DNA from: Okeania sp. SIO1I7
Lineage (GTDB): Bacteria > Cyanobacteriota > Cyanobacteriia > Cyanobacteriales > Microcoleaceae
Assembly (NCBI GenBank): GCA_010672585.1
Contig: JAAHGF010000049.1
Coordinates: 1 to 32,286, forward strand
Reading direction: 5' to 3'
Length of the DNA stretch: 32,286 nucleotides
The notes under the pieces are model-generated. The model was not told where the DNA came from, did not search any database, and saw only the letters and a program-made list of their open reading frames with translations. This document shows, in pieces, positions 22,663 through 32,286 of the stretch. The number at the start of each line of letters is the position of its first letter. Within the stretch, counting starts at the first letter, position 1. The position numbers and the translations under genes were made by a program.

Positions 22663-25257
22663 CTATTTAGTTATCATGCTATAACTGCCATCCCAATCAT
22701 GTGGTGGTGGATTTGTTATATGCTTAACCGATCGTTGAATATGTGTACCAACAGCTTCATCATCAGGTCTCATTTTTTTAGCTCTCTTAAAGTAACTAAC
22801 AGCCAAAGCAAAATTCCTTTCCATATAAGCTGTCCTAGCTCTAGAATAAAGTTCTAAAAACTGTTCTGTTTCCTGGTCAATATTATCTGAAATTGCACCA
22901 ATCAATTCATATATACTCACCGATTTTTGCTTACCTTTAACTTTAACCTTATCCAACTCTCTGACCCTAACATAATCGCGACAAAGTTGATAAGTAAACT
23001 CACTTAAAATAATATCGCAGCCATAATGTTTAGTAATTGCTTCTAAACGGGAACTCAAATTTACACCATCACCAATTACTGTATAATCCATTCGTTTTTT
23101 AGAACCAATATTACCAGATACTACCTCTCCTGAACTAATACCAATACCAATTTTAAATTGTGGTTGATCGGGACGAGACTCATTAAATTTTCGGAGACGA
23201 TGACGCATATCTAAAGCAGTTTTAACCGCCATTAAAGCATGATTTTCTAAAGGTAATGGTGCACCAAAAACAGCCATTAAAGCATCCCCAATAAACTTAT
23301 CCAAAGTCCCTTCATGGTCAAATACTGCCTCTACCATTGTTTCAAAATATTGATTTAGAAGCTTAACTACTTCAGAAGCTTCTAGATTTTCTGTAAGAGT
23401 TGTATAACCTCGAATATCAGAAAATAAAATAGTTACTTCCTTACGCTCTCCTTCAAGTAAAGCATCTTCAGCTAAAGCCATTACTTGTTCTGCAACCTCT
23501 GGAGTCATGTAGCGATACATAGTATTTTTCATGCGTTTTTCTTGACTAATATCTTCAAGAACTACCAATCCACCACGCACACCACCTTCAGGATTAGTTA
23601 GGGGATTAACTGTTAGATTCAAACTACGTTCAATGACTCGATCTAGTTCAGATAAATCTATTAATCTGCTAAAATCCATGTGGTTATTTTGAACTAAATT
23701 TGCCTTAGGATTTGTTGGTGTTTGTTCCCCCCAAGGAAGAAAAATATTAGGATTTTTTGGTTCGGGAACTGCTAAAATATAAGCTGTTTCTTCTTCACCT
23801 TCAAATTTTATAAAAGAACCTACTCGTAAATTTTGCTCTGGAACATATTGTCTAGTGCCATGCTGTAAACTATCTTCTAAACGAAACTGTAAATTTTCAA
23901 TTGGTATAACTTCCCATACATATCTACCAATCAGTTTTTCCTCCCAAAGTTGTCTACTTGTTTTACCTTTTATTTCTTGGTCAATAGGACAACCTAGCAT
24001 TTCTAAAGCTGCTCCATTGATAGTCACAATTCTGCCTTGCATATTTGTAGAAATTACAACATCAGACAAACTTTGTAGAATATCTTTCTGATATTGCTTT
24101 TCTACTAAAACATTTTCAAAAAGTTGAGAATTCTGAAGGGCAATACCTGCTTGAGCATTAAAAGCTAGTAAAAATTGTTCATCTGAAGAATTAAAACTAC
24201 CTTGATTTTTATTAATTAACTGAGTTACCCCAATCAATTCGCCCTTAGCATTGTACACAGGCATACAAAGAATACTTCTTGTTTGATAACCTGTTTTTTG
24301 ATCTGTACTAGGGTCAAAACGAGGGTCTATATAAGCATCAGGAATATTAAGAGTTTCTCCAGTAGAAGCAACATAACCAGCGATACCTCGATTTGCAGGA
24401 ATTCTAATTTCCACCATTTTTTTTTCATCTGCTGTCGCTACCTTAGTCCAAAGTTCATTTGTTTCTTTACTAAGTAGAAACAATGTGCTACGATCTGCTT
24501 GCATTAAATTACAAGCTTGATCCATTACAGATCTTAAAGTTGTTTCCAAGTCCAGACTTTGACCTAAAGTTGTGGTAGCTTTGAGCAATGCTGAGACCCC
24601 TCGCTGATTCCGAGCTGCTACATAAAATGATTGACAACTTTCTATAATAATTCCCATTGAGTCTCCGAAAGAGCGGAATAGTTGCTCATCTTCTCCATCA
24701 AAAGGGACATCATTTGCTTTATTAAGTAGTCGTACTACTGCTACTGGTTTGTTAGAGTTGGTGGTACTGAAAACTGGTATGCAGAGGATGGTACGAGTAT
24801 CATAGCCTGGAGGTTGGTCTACCTCTTCGCTGAAGAGTGGATGAGTTTTGGCATCAGCAATATTGAGTGCTTCTCCTGTTGTAGCTACATGGCCTAAAAT
24901 ACCGACATGAATTGGTAAGTGGTAATCTTGGGACTTACCAGTACTTTCGAGAACCGTCTTGTACCAAAGTTGTTTTTTCTCTTGGTTAACTAAGAAAATA
25001 GTTGTTTGATCTGCTTTCAGGATTTGACCAATTTTGATAGTAAAAGCATCTAATAGTTGTTCTAGTAAAGTTTCAACACCTTCATTGTTAATTAAGTCAA
25101 TAGCTCGTAGATATTGATGAAATTCAGCAGTAATAAAGTCTAGCAGACAAACAAACTCTCCTACTGGCAAATCTTTGACGCGAGTTGCCAGTAGACCCAT
25201 ACGATCAACTTGAGTCAATGTTGCCAGAATACTACCAGCAGCGTTAGAGAATGTCAT
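22663..25257 (-). CDS. Class III adenylate cyclase, GAF-GAF-PAS-cyclase-TPR (CyaB1/CyaB2-like)
   Basis: The enzyme makes cAMP from ATP and is regulated by cyclic nucleotide bound to its GAF tandem. The 864-residue length and domain order match Anabaena CyaB1/CyaB2. GAF-A (about 60-215) and GAF-B (about 225-385) both carry the NKFDE signature (NKANDVPFDGEDE and NKNQGSFNSSDE). PAS is at about 395-525 (ILQSLSDVVISTNMQGRIVT). The cyclase domain (about 595-780) has the metal-binding D614 in FSDIRGYT and D658 in KFIGDALMAVFG. The adenine-specifying pair K654/T726 is present (MDYTVIGDG), as is the NLSSRLE helix with its Asn and Arg. A TPR-like tail ends the protein. All catalytic residues are present. 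It is cytosolic by sequence and stands alone. Confidence 0.95.
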   Translation of the reverse strand: MTFSNAAGSILATLTQVDRMGLLATRVKDLPVGEFVCLLDFITAEFHQYLRAIDLINNEGVETLLEQLLDAFTIKIGQILKADQTTIFLVNQEKKQLWYKTVLESTGKSQDYHLPIHVGILGHVATTGEALNIADAKTHPLFSEEVDQPPGYDTRTILCIPVFSTTNSNKPVAVVRLLNKANDVPFDGEDEQLFRSFGDSMGIIIESCQSFYVAARNQRGVSALLKATTTLGQSLDLETTLRSVMDQACNLMQADRSTLFLLSKETNELWTKVATADEKKMVEIRIPANRGIAGYVASTGETLNIPDAYIDPRFDPSTDQKTGYQTRSILCMPVYNAKGELIGVTQLINKNQGSFNSSDEQFLLAFNAQAGIALQNSQLFENVLVEKQYQKDILQSLSDVVISTNMQGRIVTINGAALEMLGCPIDQEIKGKTSRQLWEEKLIGRYVWEVIPIENLQFRLEDSLQHGTRQYVPEQNLRVGSFIKFEGEEETAYILAVPEPKNPNIFLPWGEQTPTNPKANLVQNNHMDFSRLIDLSELDRVIERSLNLTVNPLTNPEGGVRGGLVVLEDISQEKRMKNTMYRYMTPEVAEQVMALAEDALLEGERKEVTILFSDIRGYTTLTENLEASEVVKLLNQYFETMVEAVFDHEGTLDKFIGDALMAVFGAPLPLENHALMAVKTALDMRHRLRKFNESRPDQPQFKIGIGISSGEVVSGNIGSKKRMDYTVIGDGVNLSSRLEAITKHYGCDIILSEFTYQLCRDYVRVRELDKVKVKGKQKSVSIYELIGAISDNIDQETEQFLELYSRARTAYMERNFALAVSYFKRAKKMRPDDEAVGTHIQRSVKHITNPPPHDWDGSYSMITK

Positions 25258-26225
25258 TTGAACTGCTTTATCTTAAAGTTAAATTACTCCAACTTAAGTG
25301 TATATTTTCTCTGGGTTTAATTTTTTCCAAGCAGATAAAGTTTTTTACTTACAAAAAAATGTTATTATACTAAACTAGACTATATCTAAGTATATTTATT
25401 GCAATAGTACGGCAAAAATCTAGAAAAGTTAGGACTATTAGAAGTATTTAGAATTATATTGCTTAGTATGATTAGCTAAATCCGATGATTAGTTTTAGTC
25501 TACTTAATTATCACACAAGATTGAATTTAATATCCCGCAGTCCATATCTAAAATCTATGATTTAGAACTGGGTTAGTAGGAGTATAGATTCTTTGACATA
25601 CTCCACTCACTTCAGGGAGTGGATTCTCCCAGACTCACCCATCAGGGATTACTGGCTAATTCAGACCGCTTAACTATCTCTACTCACCCAGTAACTAGCC
25701 AGAGGCGGAGATGTCCCTAGTCGTTTAGGTGGTTAACCTCAGTTCTCGGATGCCCTACCATACTCTTTTACAAAAATACAATGTGATTAAATTATTGGTA
25801 CTTCGTTAGTTTCCATAGCTGTTTTGACTGTGTTTTTACTACCACAAGTTCTTAGTTTCGACCTTTTCGGACTCTTTGCCTCTAGATGATTTATCTAGCC
25901 TACGGAGTAGGGGGTTGGGTATTGCAACCAGTCCGAGCTTAACACAAAGTTGCCCTGGAACAGCAAGGCTTTCAACCCAGTTTTTCGGTAAAATTGTGTT
26001 GTCAAGCCTAATCGGTGGAAGGTTTACTCTCTTTACAATTTCTAGAATGTGTCATCAATTAAAGAGGTTGACATTAAAGATACAGTATGCTTGTGAAGAA
26101 TAACTACAGAAATCAACAAAAAAGGACTTCTGTAAATGACTAGACCTCCGTCAATCATAGAATGGCTATTTTGTCAATTTGTTAATTGATGACACGCCCT
26201 AGCGATCTTTGCAGATAGTCTTAGG
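25258..26225. other. 968-bp spacer with an IS605-type end relic
   Basis: No intact gene is present. Bases 25258-25590 are AT-rich and include the upstream region of the adenylate cyclase gene. Bases 25593 to about 25770 are an IS200/IS605-type right end. Bases 25771-26120 are of higher G+C and may be the decayed remainder of that element. I could not recognise a protein in them on either strand. Confidence 0.5.
25593..25770 (-). mobile_element. Orphan IS200/IS605-type right end (possible guide-RNA relic)
   Basis: The left border TTGACATACTCC is identical to that at 4108 in the tnpB relic. It runs into the hairpin CCACTC/GAGTGG (25603-25608 with 25617-25622) and then GATTCTCCCAGACTCACCC, followed by about 130 bp of mixed composition. 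This is the layout of the right end of a tnpB element, where the guide RNA ends. No tnpB reading frame was found to the right. Confidence 0.6.
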
Positions 26226-27359
26226 TTATGCTGCTGATGGTATAGAATGAGCAGAGATAACTTTTCGATAATAGTTTCTTAACTGCTGAGTTGCTGCTGA
26301 CCATCCCCAACGTTCTGCTTCAGTTCTGGCATTTTGACGTAGAGTTTCTCGTTCCTTAGAATGAGCTAAGAGATTTTGAGTAGCTTTAATAGCTCCTTTT
26401 TCATCAGCAGGATCGAACAGATAACCATTTATTCCATCTGTAACAATATCAGGAATACCTCCAGAATTAGCTGCTACTACAGGGGTGCCAGCGGCCATAG
26501 CTTCTAGAAGTACCAATCCTAGAGTTTCGGTGCGAGAGGGAAAAATAAAAGCATCAGCAGAAGCATAGGCAGAGGCCAGTTTTTGACCCCGGAGATAGCC
26601 CACAAAGTGTGTGGGAGTGTCTGCAAAATGTTCTTCTAGGGATTCTCGGTTGGGTCCATCTCCTACAAGAGCTAGACAAGCATTGGGGATGGCCTCCAGA
26701 ATTGGTTTAATACGGTCAATCTCTTTTTCTGCACCTAAACGGCCAACGTATAGTAGTATTGTACTATCTGGATTTCCTTGACTGAGGCGATCGCGCATTT
26801 CTTGACTAGCATGGTGGGGCTGAAATAATTCTGTATCAACTCCACGCTGCCAAAGGTCCACTCGCTCAATGCCATGGTTGCTTAATTCTTCTACCATTGC
26901 TGTAGAGGTACAAAGATTTAAGTCTGCTTGGTTATGGCCTGATTTAAGTAACTCCCAAAGCAACCCTTCGAGCATTCCTAAACCATAATGATGTAGGTAT
27001 TGAGGAAGGTGGGTATGATAGGATGCTACAAGTGGTATATTCAGCTTTTTCGCATAGTACAGGCCACCTAAACCTAATACTGCTGGATTAGCTACATGAA
27101 TTATATCTGGCTGAAACAGCTCTAGCTGTTTGCCAATAGTGGGAGTTGGTATTGCTAATTTTAATTCTGGATAGAGAGGTAAGGGAAAACCCTCAATGCC
27201 ACAAATTGTTGCTCCTTGATATTCCTTTAGTCCTCCCTCGGGGGAAAATATTAGCACTTGGTCGCCAGCACGTTGCAGATGTTCAACAGTGTGGCATAGA
27301 CGTGTAACTATACCATCTATTTTTGGTAAAAAGGTTTCGGTAAAAAGGGCTATCCTCAT
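26226..27359 (-). CDS. sqdX: Sulfoquinovosyltransferase SqdX (SQDG synthase)
   Basis: SqdX transfers sulfoquinovose from UDP-sulfoquinovose to diacylglycerol, making the thylakoid sulfolipid SQDG. The 377-residue protein is a GT4-type GT-B glycosyltransferase. The N-terminal domain begins MRIALFTETFLPKIDGIVTR and includes HVANPAVLGLGGLYYAKKLN and ASYHTHLPQY. The C-terminal nucleotide-sugar domain has LLYVGRLGAEKEID, the EX7E motif (SRTETLGLVLLEAMAAGTPV, with both Glu) and a GGIPDIV loop. The close match to cyanobacterial SqdX separates it from general GT4 enzymes. It lies on the same strand as sqdB, but the two are split by a DUF4291 gene and spacers. Confidence 0.95.
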   Translation of the reverse strand: MRIALFTETFLPKIDGIVTRLCHTVEHLQRAGDQVLIFSPEGGLKEYQGATICGIEGFPLPLYPELKLAIPTPTIGKQLELFQPDIIHVANPAVLGLGGLYYAKKLNIPLVASYHTHLPQYLHHYGLGMLEGLLWELLKSGHNQADLNLCTSTAMVEELSNHGIERVDLWQRGVDTELFQPHHASQEMRDRLSQGNPDSTILLYVGRLGAEKEIDRIKPILEAIPNACLALVGDGPNRESLEEHFADTPTHFVGYLRGQKLASAYASADAFIFPSRTETLGLVLLEAMAAGTPVVAANSGGIPDIVTDGINGYLFDPADEKGAIKATQNLLAHSKERETLRQNARTEAERWGWSAATQQLRNYYRKVISAHSIPSAA

Positions 27360-27814
27360 AAATTGTTTGGAAAATATTTAGTCAGAATATTAATTTTTCA
27401 ACTTGGTAATAGCTATAGTTCATAAAAATATAGTCACATAAGACATATCCTTATTTTGCAGGTGTTGCCCTGACTGGGTGAACTACAACACCCTCGCTTC
27501 CCATAGTCAAAGACATAAGAGATCTCTTTTTCTTTGCCTCTTTTTTGATTATCTCCCTGATTCAATTTCTGGTTGGTCATCATACAGAGACTTGGACGTA
27601 GGTTCTTATGTGTCTAGAGGTAGCGTATCAGTCCAGAAAACCCTATTGAACTCAGATCCCTGACTCGACTCGGCTATTTGATTTTCGTTCTGATCGCAGA
27701 CATTGTTAGATTATCTTAAATATTCGCCCAAATTTCTGGAGACCATATGACTATATTTAACTACATAAGACTATATCTCTGTTAAATGTTTATGATACCT
27801 ATTGCCTATTGATT
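27360..27814. other. Spacer between sqdX and the DUF4291 gene
   Basis: No gene is recognised in these 455 bp. Bases about 27460-27700 have higher G+C than the AT-rich flanks and look like degraded coding or transposon sequence. On the plus strand fragments such as SSYRDLDV and QKTLLNSDP appear with stops between, and I could not assign a family. The sqdX promoter should lie close to 27360-27460 if it is not co-transcribed. Confidence 0.4.
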
Positions 27815-28459
27815 TTAGTCACGAATTGATAATCCCAGTTTATGTATTATCTCAGAATTCTCAACTGGATAAACATTTTCTTTAGGTGTGATTAAGTCAG
27901 TCCATTTACTAGGTTCTCTATAGATACGCTGCTGTTGTACAAATTCTGTAATATTTTCTATCTTCACAATCCAATCTCGGCTATAATTTCGTAGAGCTTC
28001 ACCCCGTAGTCCTAATTGAATTGCTCGTCGTTCCACTTTTTGACCCATGGGATTATGGTCTGGGTCCCATTGCAATCTTACAGGCGATCGCTTCACAACT
28101 TCTTTCCATTCTTCTTGAGTTTTATAGATAGTTGGAATAAATTTTGAATGTACTCCTTTTGTTAAAATTTCATCAAATGCTGTGCGTTTGATACTCACAG
28201 CCAGAATTATTTCTTGTCCTGTTTTGCTGCCCCACCCAGAACGATACATCATCCACAAAAAGTTGGTTTTAATCCAACTCATTCTATTCAGGCTAAACTC
28301 CCCACCAAAATAACCTTTTGACGCTGCGAAATTACCGATTTCTGGCCTATATGCTTGGTAGACAACCACAGAGTTTTCATCAAATTGTGCTAAAATATGC
28401 CTACCAGTAGTAGGCCAATTACTAACTTGAGTTAAATAGTTTTCTGTAGCTAGCTCCAT
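27815..28459 (-). CDS. DUF4291 domain protein
   Basis: The 214-residue protein matches the DUF4291 family. Landmarks are the opening ILAQFDENSVVVYQAYRPEI, the strongly conserved NRMSWIKTNFLWMMYRSGWG, and later VRLQWDPDHNPMGQKVERRA and GLRGEALRNYSRDWIVKIEN. The family is widespread and scattered in bacteria and some eukaryotes and has no established function that I know of. The length is near the family's usual 190-210 residues. The gene sits between sqdB and sqdX, which are commonly adjacent in cyanobacteria, and an IS605-type relic borders it on the sqdB side. It may therefore be a later arrival. An ATG at 28459 with no strong ribosome-binding site is the only good start. Confidence 0.88.
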   Translation of the reverse strand: MELATENYLTQVSNWPTTGRHILAQFDENSVVVYQAYRPEIGNFAASKGYFGGEFSLNRMSWIKTNFLWMMYRSGWGSKTGQEIILAVSIKRTAFDEILTKGVHSKFIPTIYKTQEEWKEVVKRSPVRLQWDPDHNPMGQKVERRAIQLGLRGEALRNYSRDWIVKIENITEFVQQQRIYREPSKWTDLITPKENVYPVENSEIIHKLGLSIRD

Positions 28460-28880
28460 ATCAACGAAACCATTAACACTTATAAGTGGCGATCGCTTCT
28501 TTTTTAAAATTATTTAACCAAAAAGAGGTAACAGTTTTTACTATTACCCCCATGATGTTTATAGACACCTTCTAAAAATCTAGACAATCCTAGACACGCT
28601 CTTCATCGGTGAGGTCAAGGGATTTTCCGACTCACCCGTCCATAAGTCTACTCACAAAGAAGGGTGATGTTCCGCTCAAGCACATTGAGTTTAGGATTCC
28701 CTCTGGGGTTTTCATCCTTATGAAAAGTCGAGTGCAAAACACTCTATAATCGTTGCTAAAATCCTCTGGTCTTAGCAGACATAAGTGATAATAACACAAA
28801 TTAATAGCGTAAAAACATAGACATTTTGTAGATATAAGTCTTGGATAGTCTATGCTTCTAAGCTTCTAGCAAGCAACAGT
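28460..28880. other. Spacer between the DUF4291 gene and sqdB
   Basis: No gene is present. It contains the IS605-type end relic at 28591-28750, a HIP1 site (GCGATCGC) near 28489, and AT-rich sequence on both sides. Confidence 0.5.
28591..28750 (-). mobile_element. IS200/IS605-type end relic between sqdB and the DUF4291 gene
   Basis: TAGACACGCTC at 28591-28601 resembles the TTGACACGCTC/TTGACATACTCC borders of IS605-type right ends. After a weak hairpin come GATTTTCCGACTCACCC and TCTACTCAC and GATGTTCCGC, in the same order as at 25624-25715 (GACTCACCC, TCTACTCACCC, GATGTCCC). It is more degraded than the 25.6-kb copy. No transposase sequence is seen. Confidence 0.5.
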
Positions 28881-30140
<1,260 letters not shown>

Positions 30141-30280
30141 TCAGGTATTGGAACTTTATGGCATTTCTTGTTTAAATCAAATGCAACTAGCTAAAAATTC
30201 CACCAATAAATATTTCTTATACCCTGATGAACTATATTCCTACTATTTGTTATAGTATATTTTCTGAAATTTAAGAACAT

Positions 30281-30871
30281 TTATAGTGTAACTTCGTCTG
30301 CAAAGCTAGCCCAACGAGTAAATTCAAAAGGCCCAGCGATCGCTCCCCAGATATGCTCATCAGTTTCGGGGTTGCGCCCTTGGTCATGGCTGATAAATTT
30401 ATGTTCGTCTATCTCAAAATGGCTATCTAAGTAGGTAGTTTGGCCTTTACGGACTACAGTACAAGCTTTTCCTGGTTCTACTTCACCTTTAAAGCTATGG
30501 CCAGTCCATTTTGTAATAAAGTTACAACCAGGTAGTTTCTTTATTTGTTCAGTTTTGAATGCTTGTAAGCGTTGAGGATCGCGAGAAGCTCCGTAAAATG
30601 CTTCTTCTTGATCTATGGCATAGTTTTCAATGTCGATATGGTCTGCTGTAGGGACTAATTTTAATATTCGGACTCGGTAGGGTTGGTTGAGGGTAATGTC
30701 GTAAGCTTGCTCTAGATAGAGGCTGAGTCCATTTAATAATTCATAGGGAAGTGGGCGCATACAAACGCGAATGTGAGCAAAGAGGGGAGGGTTTTCAAAG
30801 GCTTGCTGTTGGTTACTAAAGTCGGCTGCTAACCAACGTGCCAAGGTAAGAATGTCTGTTGAGTTAGTCAT
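30281..30871 (-). CDS. CpcT/CpeT-family phycobiliprotein chromophore lyase
   Basis: Members attach phycocyanobilin or phycoerythrobilin to a cysteine of phycocyanin or phycoerythrin beta subunits (Cys-153/155 for CpcT). The 196-residue protein has the usual family length. Landmarks are LARWLAADFSNQQQAFENPP, HIRVCMRPLPYELLNGLSLY, QPYRVRILKLV, EEAFYGASRDP, GCNFITKWTGHSFKGEVEPG and DEHIWGAIAGPFEFTRW. It forms a calycin-like beta-barrel in known structures. I cannot decide between CpcT and CpeT from sequence alone, because no phycobilisome gene lies in the window. It is 182 bp downstream of sqdB's start side, on the same strand, and looks complete. Confidence 0.92.
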   Translation of the reverse strand: MTNSTDILTLARWLAADFSNQQQAFENPPLFAHIRVCMRPLPYELLNGLSLYLEQAYDITLNQPYRVRILKLVPTADHIDIENYAIDQEEAFYGASRDPQRLQAFKTEQIKKLPGCNFITKWTGHSFKGEVEPGKACTVVRKGQTTYLDSHFEIDEHKFISHDQGRNPETDEHIWGAIAGPFEFTRWASFADEVTL

Positions 30872-31441
30872 TTTGATTGAGTGTAAATTCGGAATTATAG
30901 TTCAAATAAAATACTTAATATTTTATTTTGTAATTAGGGAACTTTATCAAAAAAATCAACGTCTCATATAATATTTATTTTTTTTTTTTAGCTATTGAAA
31001 TATTTTTTGAATTATTTTTTTATGTGTTTTGGTTTTGTATTTTTGATTTATTTAAATATAGATTAAACTAAACACTATCTTGCGATTTTAATATAGGTGG
31101 TAAGTAAGTTATTGAGAATAAAAGTAATTATTAGCTGTAATCATATCTGATGTGTTTACATTCTGAAAAATCTCAAATAGGGATAGTTGTTAGAGTAGTT
31201 GAATTTAAAAGTTTTTGAATATGGCATATATATTCAATGAAAGTTAAGTATAAATTATTTTGATCTTTGACTTCAAGGAAAATTGAGATTTGGAGAACAT
31301 AAATATTTGGCCATTGAACTAATTTAGAATTACTTAGTTCTGTTTAGTATGTCTATAGAATAGGTTACAGAATTATTATTTTCAAAAGTGAAATTCTCAC
31401 TTATAATTTGGGAGAAATTATTTTATTGAGAAAAATGGCCA
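30872..31441. promoter_or_regulatory. AT-rich region upstream of the collagen-like gene
   Basis: This 570-bp divergent spacer between the lyase and the collagen-like gene is very AT-rich, with runs of A and T near 30970-31050. It should contain both promoters. I could not assign specific elements and saw no small gene. Confidence 0.45.
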
Positions 31442-32286
31442 ATGGGCGATCCTTTTAACTCTTTTCAGGAATCGAATACATTTTCGGTTCCTCTTCCAGT
31501 TGGTAATTCTGCTGAAGAAAACTTAGTCTTATTCTTCTCTGAAGATGCTTTGAGCAATGAAAGAGAAATAGGGCCACAAGATGTCAGCGTAGAAATCATA
31601 ACAAACAATGAAATCCCGATATCATTTGGCAATGAGATTCCGTTTATACAGCCTGGTCCTGAAACTGAGACAGGCTCAAATTTAAGAGATTTATTTATTC
31701 CAGATCAAGATAGCGAAAGCGATGTAGTAACTTCGTTTGCAGATAATAATCTGGATGGGTTACAAATTCCATTCTTATTAGATGGGGTCAGAGCTAATGA
31801 ATTACAAATATCAGATATAAAAATAGCTGGCAAAGAATACCTAGAAGTCAAGGCAGTAGGTGACCATGCTCAGACTTACAGAGTATTAGCACTAATAGAA
31901 AAAAATGATTCTTTGATCAAAGCCCAACAAATTCAACCTCCAGATGCCGCACAACAAGTCGTTAATAATGAAATTCAAACCCTTGTACCTGGACAACAAA
32001 CAACTGTAACTGGTGTTGAGTTAGTTCCTGGGCCATCAATTCCTTCTAATCAGTTTGTAGAAGTTCCTATTCCAGTAATACCTGGTCCTCCCGGTGTACC
32101 TGGAACTCCTGGTGCTCCTGGTCTCGCAGGTCCAGTAGGTCCGGCAGGTGTACCAGGAACTCCTGGTCTGGCTGGTCCGGCTGGTCCAGTAGGTCCGGCA
32201 GGTGTACCAGGAACTCCAGGATTAGATGGTACTCCTGGTCTGGCTGGTCCGGCTGGTCCAGTAGGTCCGGCAGGTGTACCAGGAAC
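31442..32286 (+). CDS. Collagen-like Gly-X-Y repeat protein (3' end beyond the window)
   Basis: The visible 281 codons comprise a 214-residue acidic N-terminal region, with no signal peptide or membrane helix, and then an unbroken Gly-X-Y tract. The tract starts at G215 (32084) and runs to the window edge, with triplets such as [18 protein letters not shown] and GPA. Pro in the X or Y position is frequent, as needed for a triple helix. The start chosen is the ATG at 31442; an ATG seven bases upstream meets a stop after seven codons. At the DNA level the tract is built of near-identical blocks that alternate GTACCAGGAACTCCTGGT with GGTCCAGTAGGTCCGGCAGG. Trichodesmium is known to make a sheath collagen-like protein (TrpA). 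This could be a relative, but the ends must be compared. Confidence 0.88.
   Translation, partial: MGDPFNSFQESNTFSVPLPVGNSAEENLVLFFSEDALSNEREIGPQDVSVEIITNNEIPISFGNEIPFIQPGPETETGSNLRDLFIPDQDSESDVVTSFADNNLDGLQIPFLLDGVRANELQISDIKIAGKEYLEVKAVGDHAQTYRVLALIEKNDSLIKAQQIQPPDAAQQVVNNEIQTLVPGQQTTVTGVELVPGPSIPSNQFVEVPIPVIPGPPGVPGTPGAPGLAGPVGPAGVPGTPGLAGPAGPVGPAGVPGTPGLDGTPGLAGPAGPVGPAGVPG

Noticed and set aside
25876-26103. A 75-codon plus-strand ORF upstream of the sqdX 3' end
   Set aside because: It sits in the suspected decayed IS605 region and shows no known domain; likely fortuitous.
27478-27663. A 61-codon plus-strand ORF between sqdX and the DUF4291 gene
   Set aside because: No recognisable domain; the region looks like degraded sequence, and I could not tie it to a transposase family.

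Overview
The window reads as a filamentous, non-heterocystous marine cyanobacterium, most like Trichodesmium or Okeania. This placement is an inference. The supports are a complete kaiA/kaiB/kaiC clock set, the sulfolipid genes sqdB and sqdX, a CpcT/CpeT-type phycobilin lyase, a Ycf20-family protein, dispersed HIP1 sites (GCGATCGC), low G+C, 7-bp tandem repeats, a collagen-like gene, and low coding density. Intact genes cover roughly 56% of the bases.

Layout. 1-1050: the edge of a decayed mobile region. It holds the first codons of an IS5-like transposase, a tyrosine integrase lacking its catalytic C-terminus, and a 3' half copy of tRNA-Val(UAC) that fits an attachment-site remnant. 1485-6653 (minus): kaiA, kaiB and kaiC. 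kaiA is parted from kaiB by an IS200/IS605 relic, and kaiB from kaiC by a G-rich, hairpin-bearing spacer. 7090-10485 (plus): a large CBS/PAS histidine kinase with degenerate receiver domains, divergent from kaiA. 10582-12012: two neighbouring non-coding tandem arrays, 13 units of 75/82 bp carrying a palindrome and about 2.5 units of 167 bp. 12126-14720: a decayed caspase-like peptidase locus with in-frame TAA codons, a duplicated domain and small insertion elements. 14694-15214: three MITE-like elements and a terminator-like hairpin.

15262-17960 (minus): an ArnT/PMT-type glycosyltransferase and a small membrane-anchored protein. 18113-18445 (plus): a Ycf20-family protein. 18446-19422: repeats. 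19423-20496 (plus): D-glycerate 3-kinase. 21487-22275 (minus): an exported pentapeptide-repeat protein. 22663-25257 (minus): a GAF-GAF-PAS class III adenylate cyclase of CyaB1/CyaB2 build. 26226-30098 (minus): sqdB, a DUF4291 gene and sqdX, with IS605-type end relics in two of the gaps. 30281-30871 (minus): the CpcT/CpeT lyase. 31442 to the end (plus): a collagen-like protein cut by the window edge.

The genes fall into signalling (Kai clock, hybrid kinase, cAMP cyclase), photosynthetic and photorespiratory housekeeping (SQDG synthesis, phycobilin attachment, glycerate kinase) and envelope or surface functions (glycosyltransferase, pentapeptide protein, collagen-like protein). The spacers are rich in repeats and transposon relics. 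The least explained feature is the pair of tandem arrays between the clock-adjacent kinase and the caspase relic.
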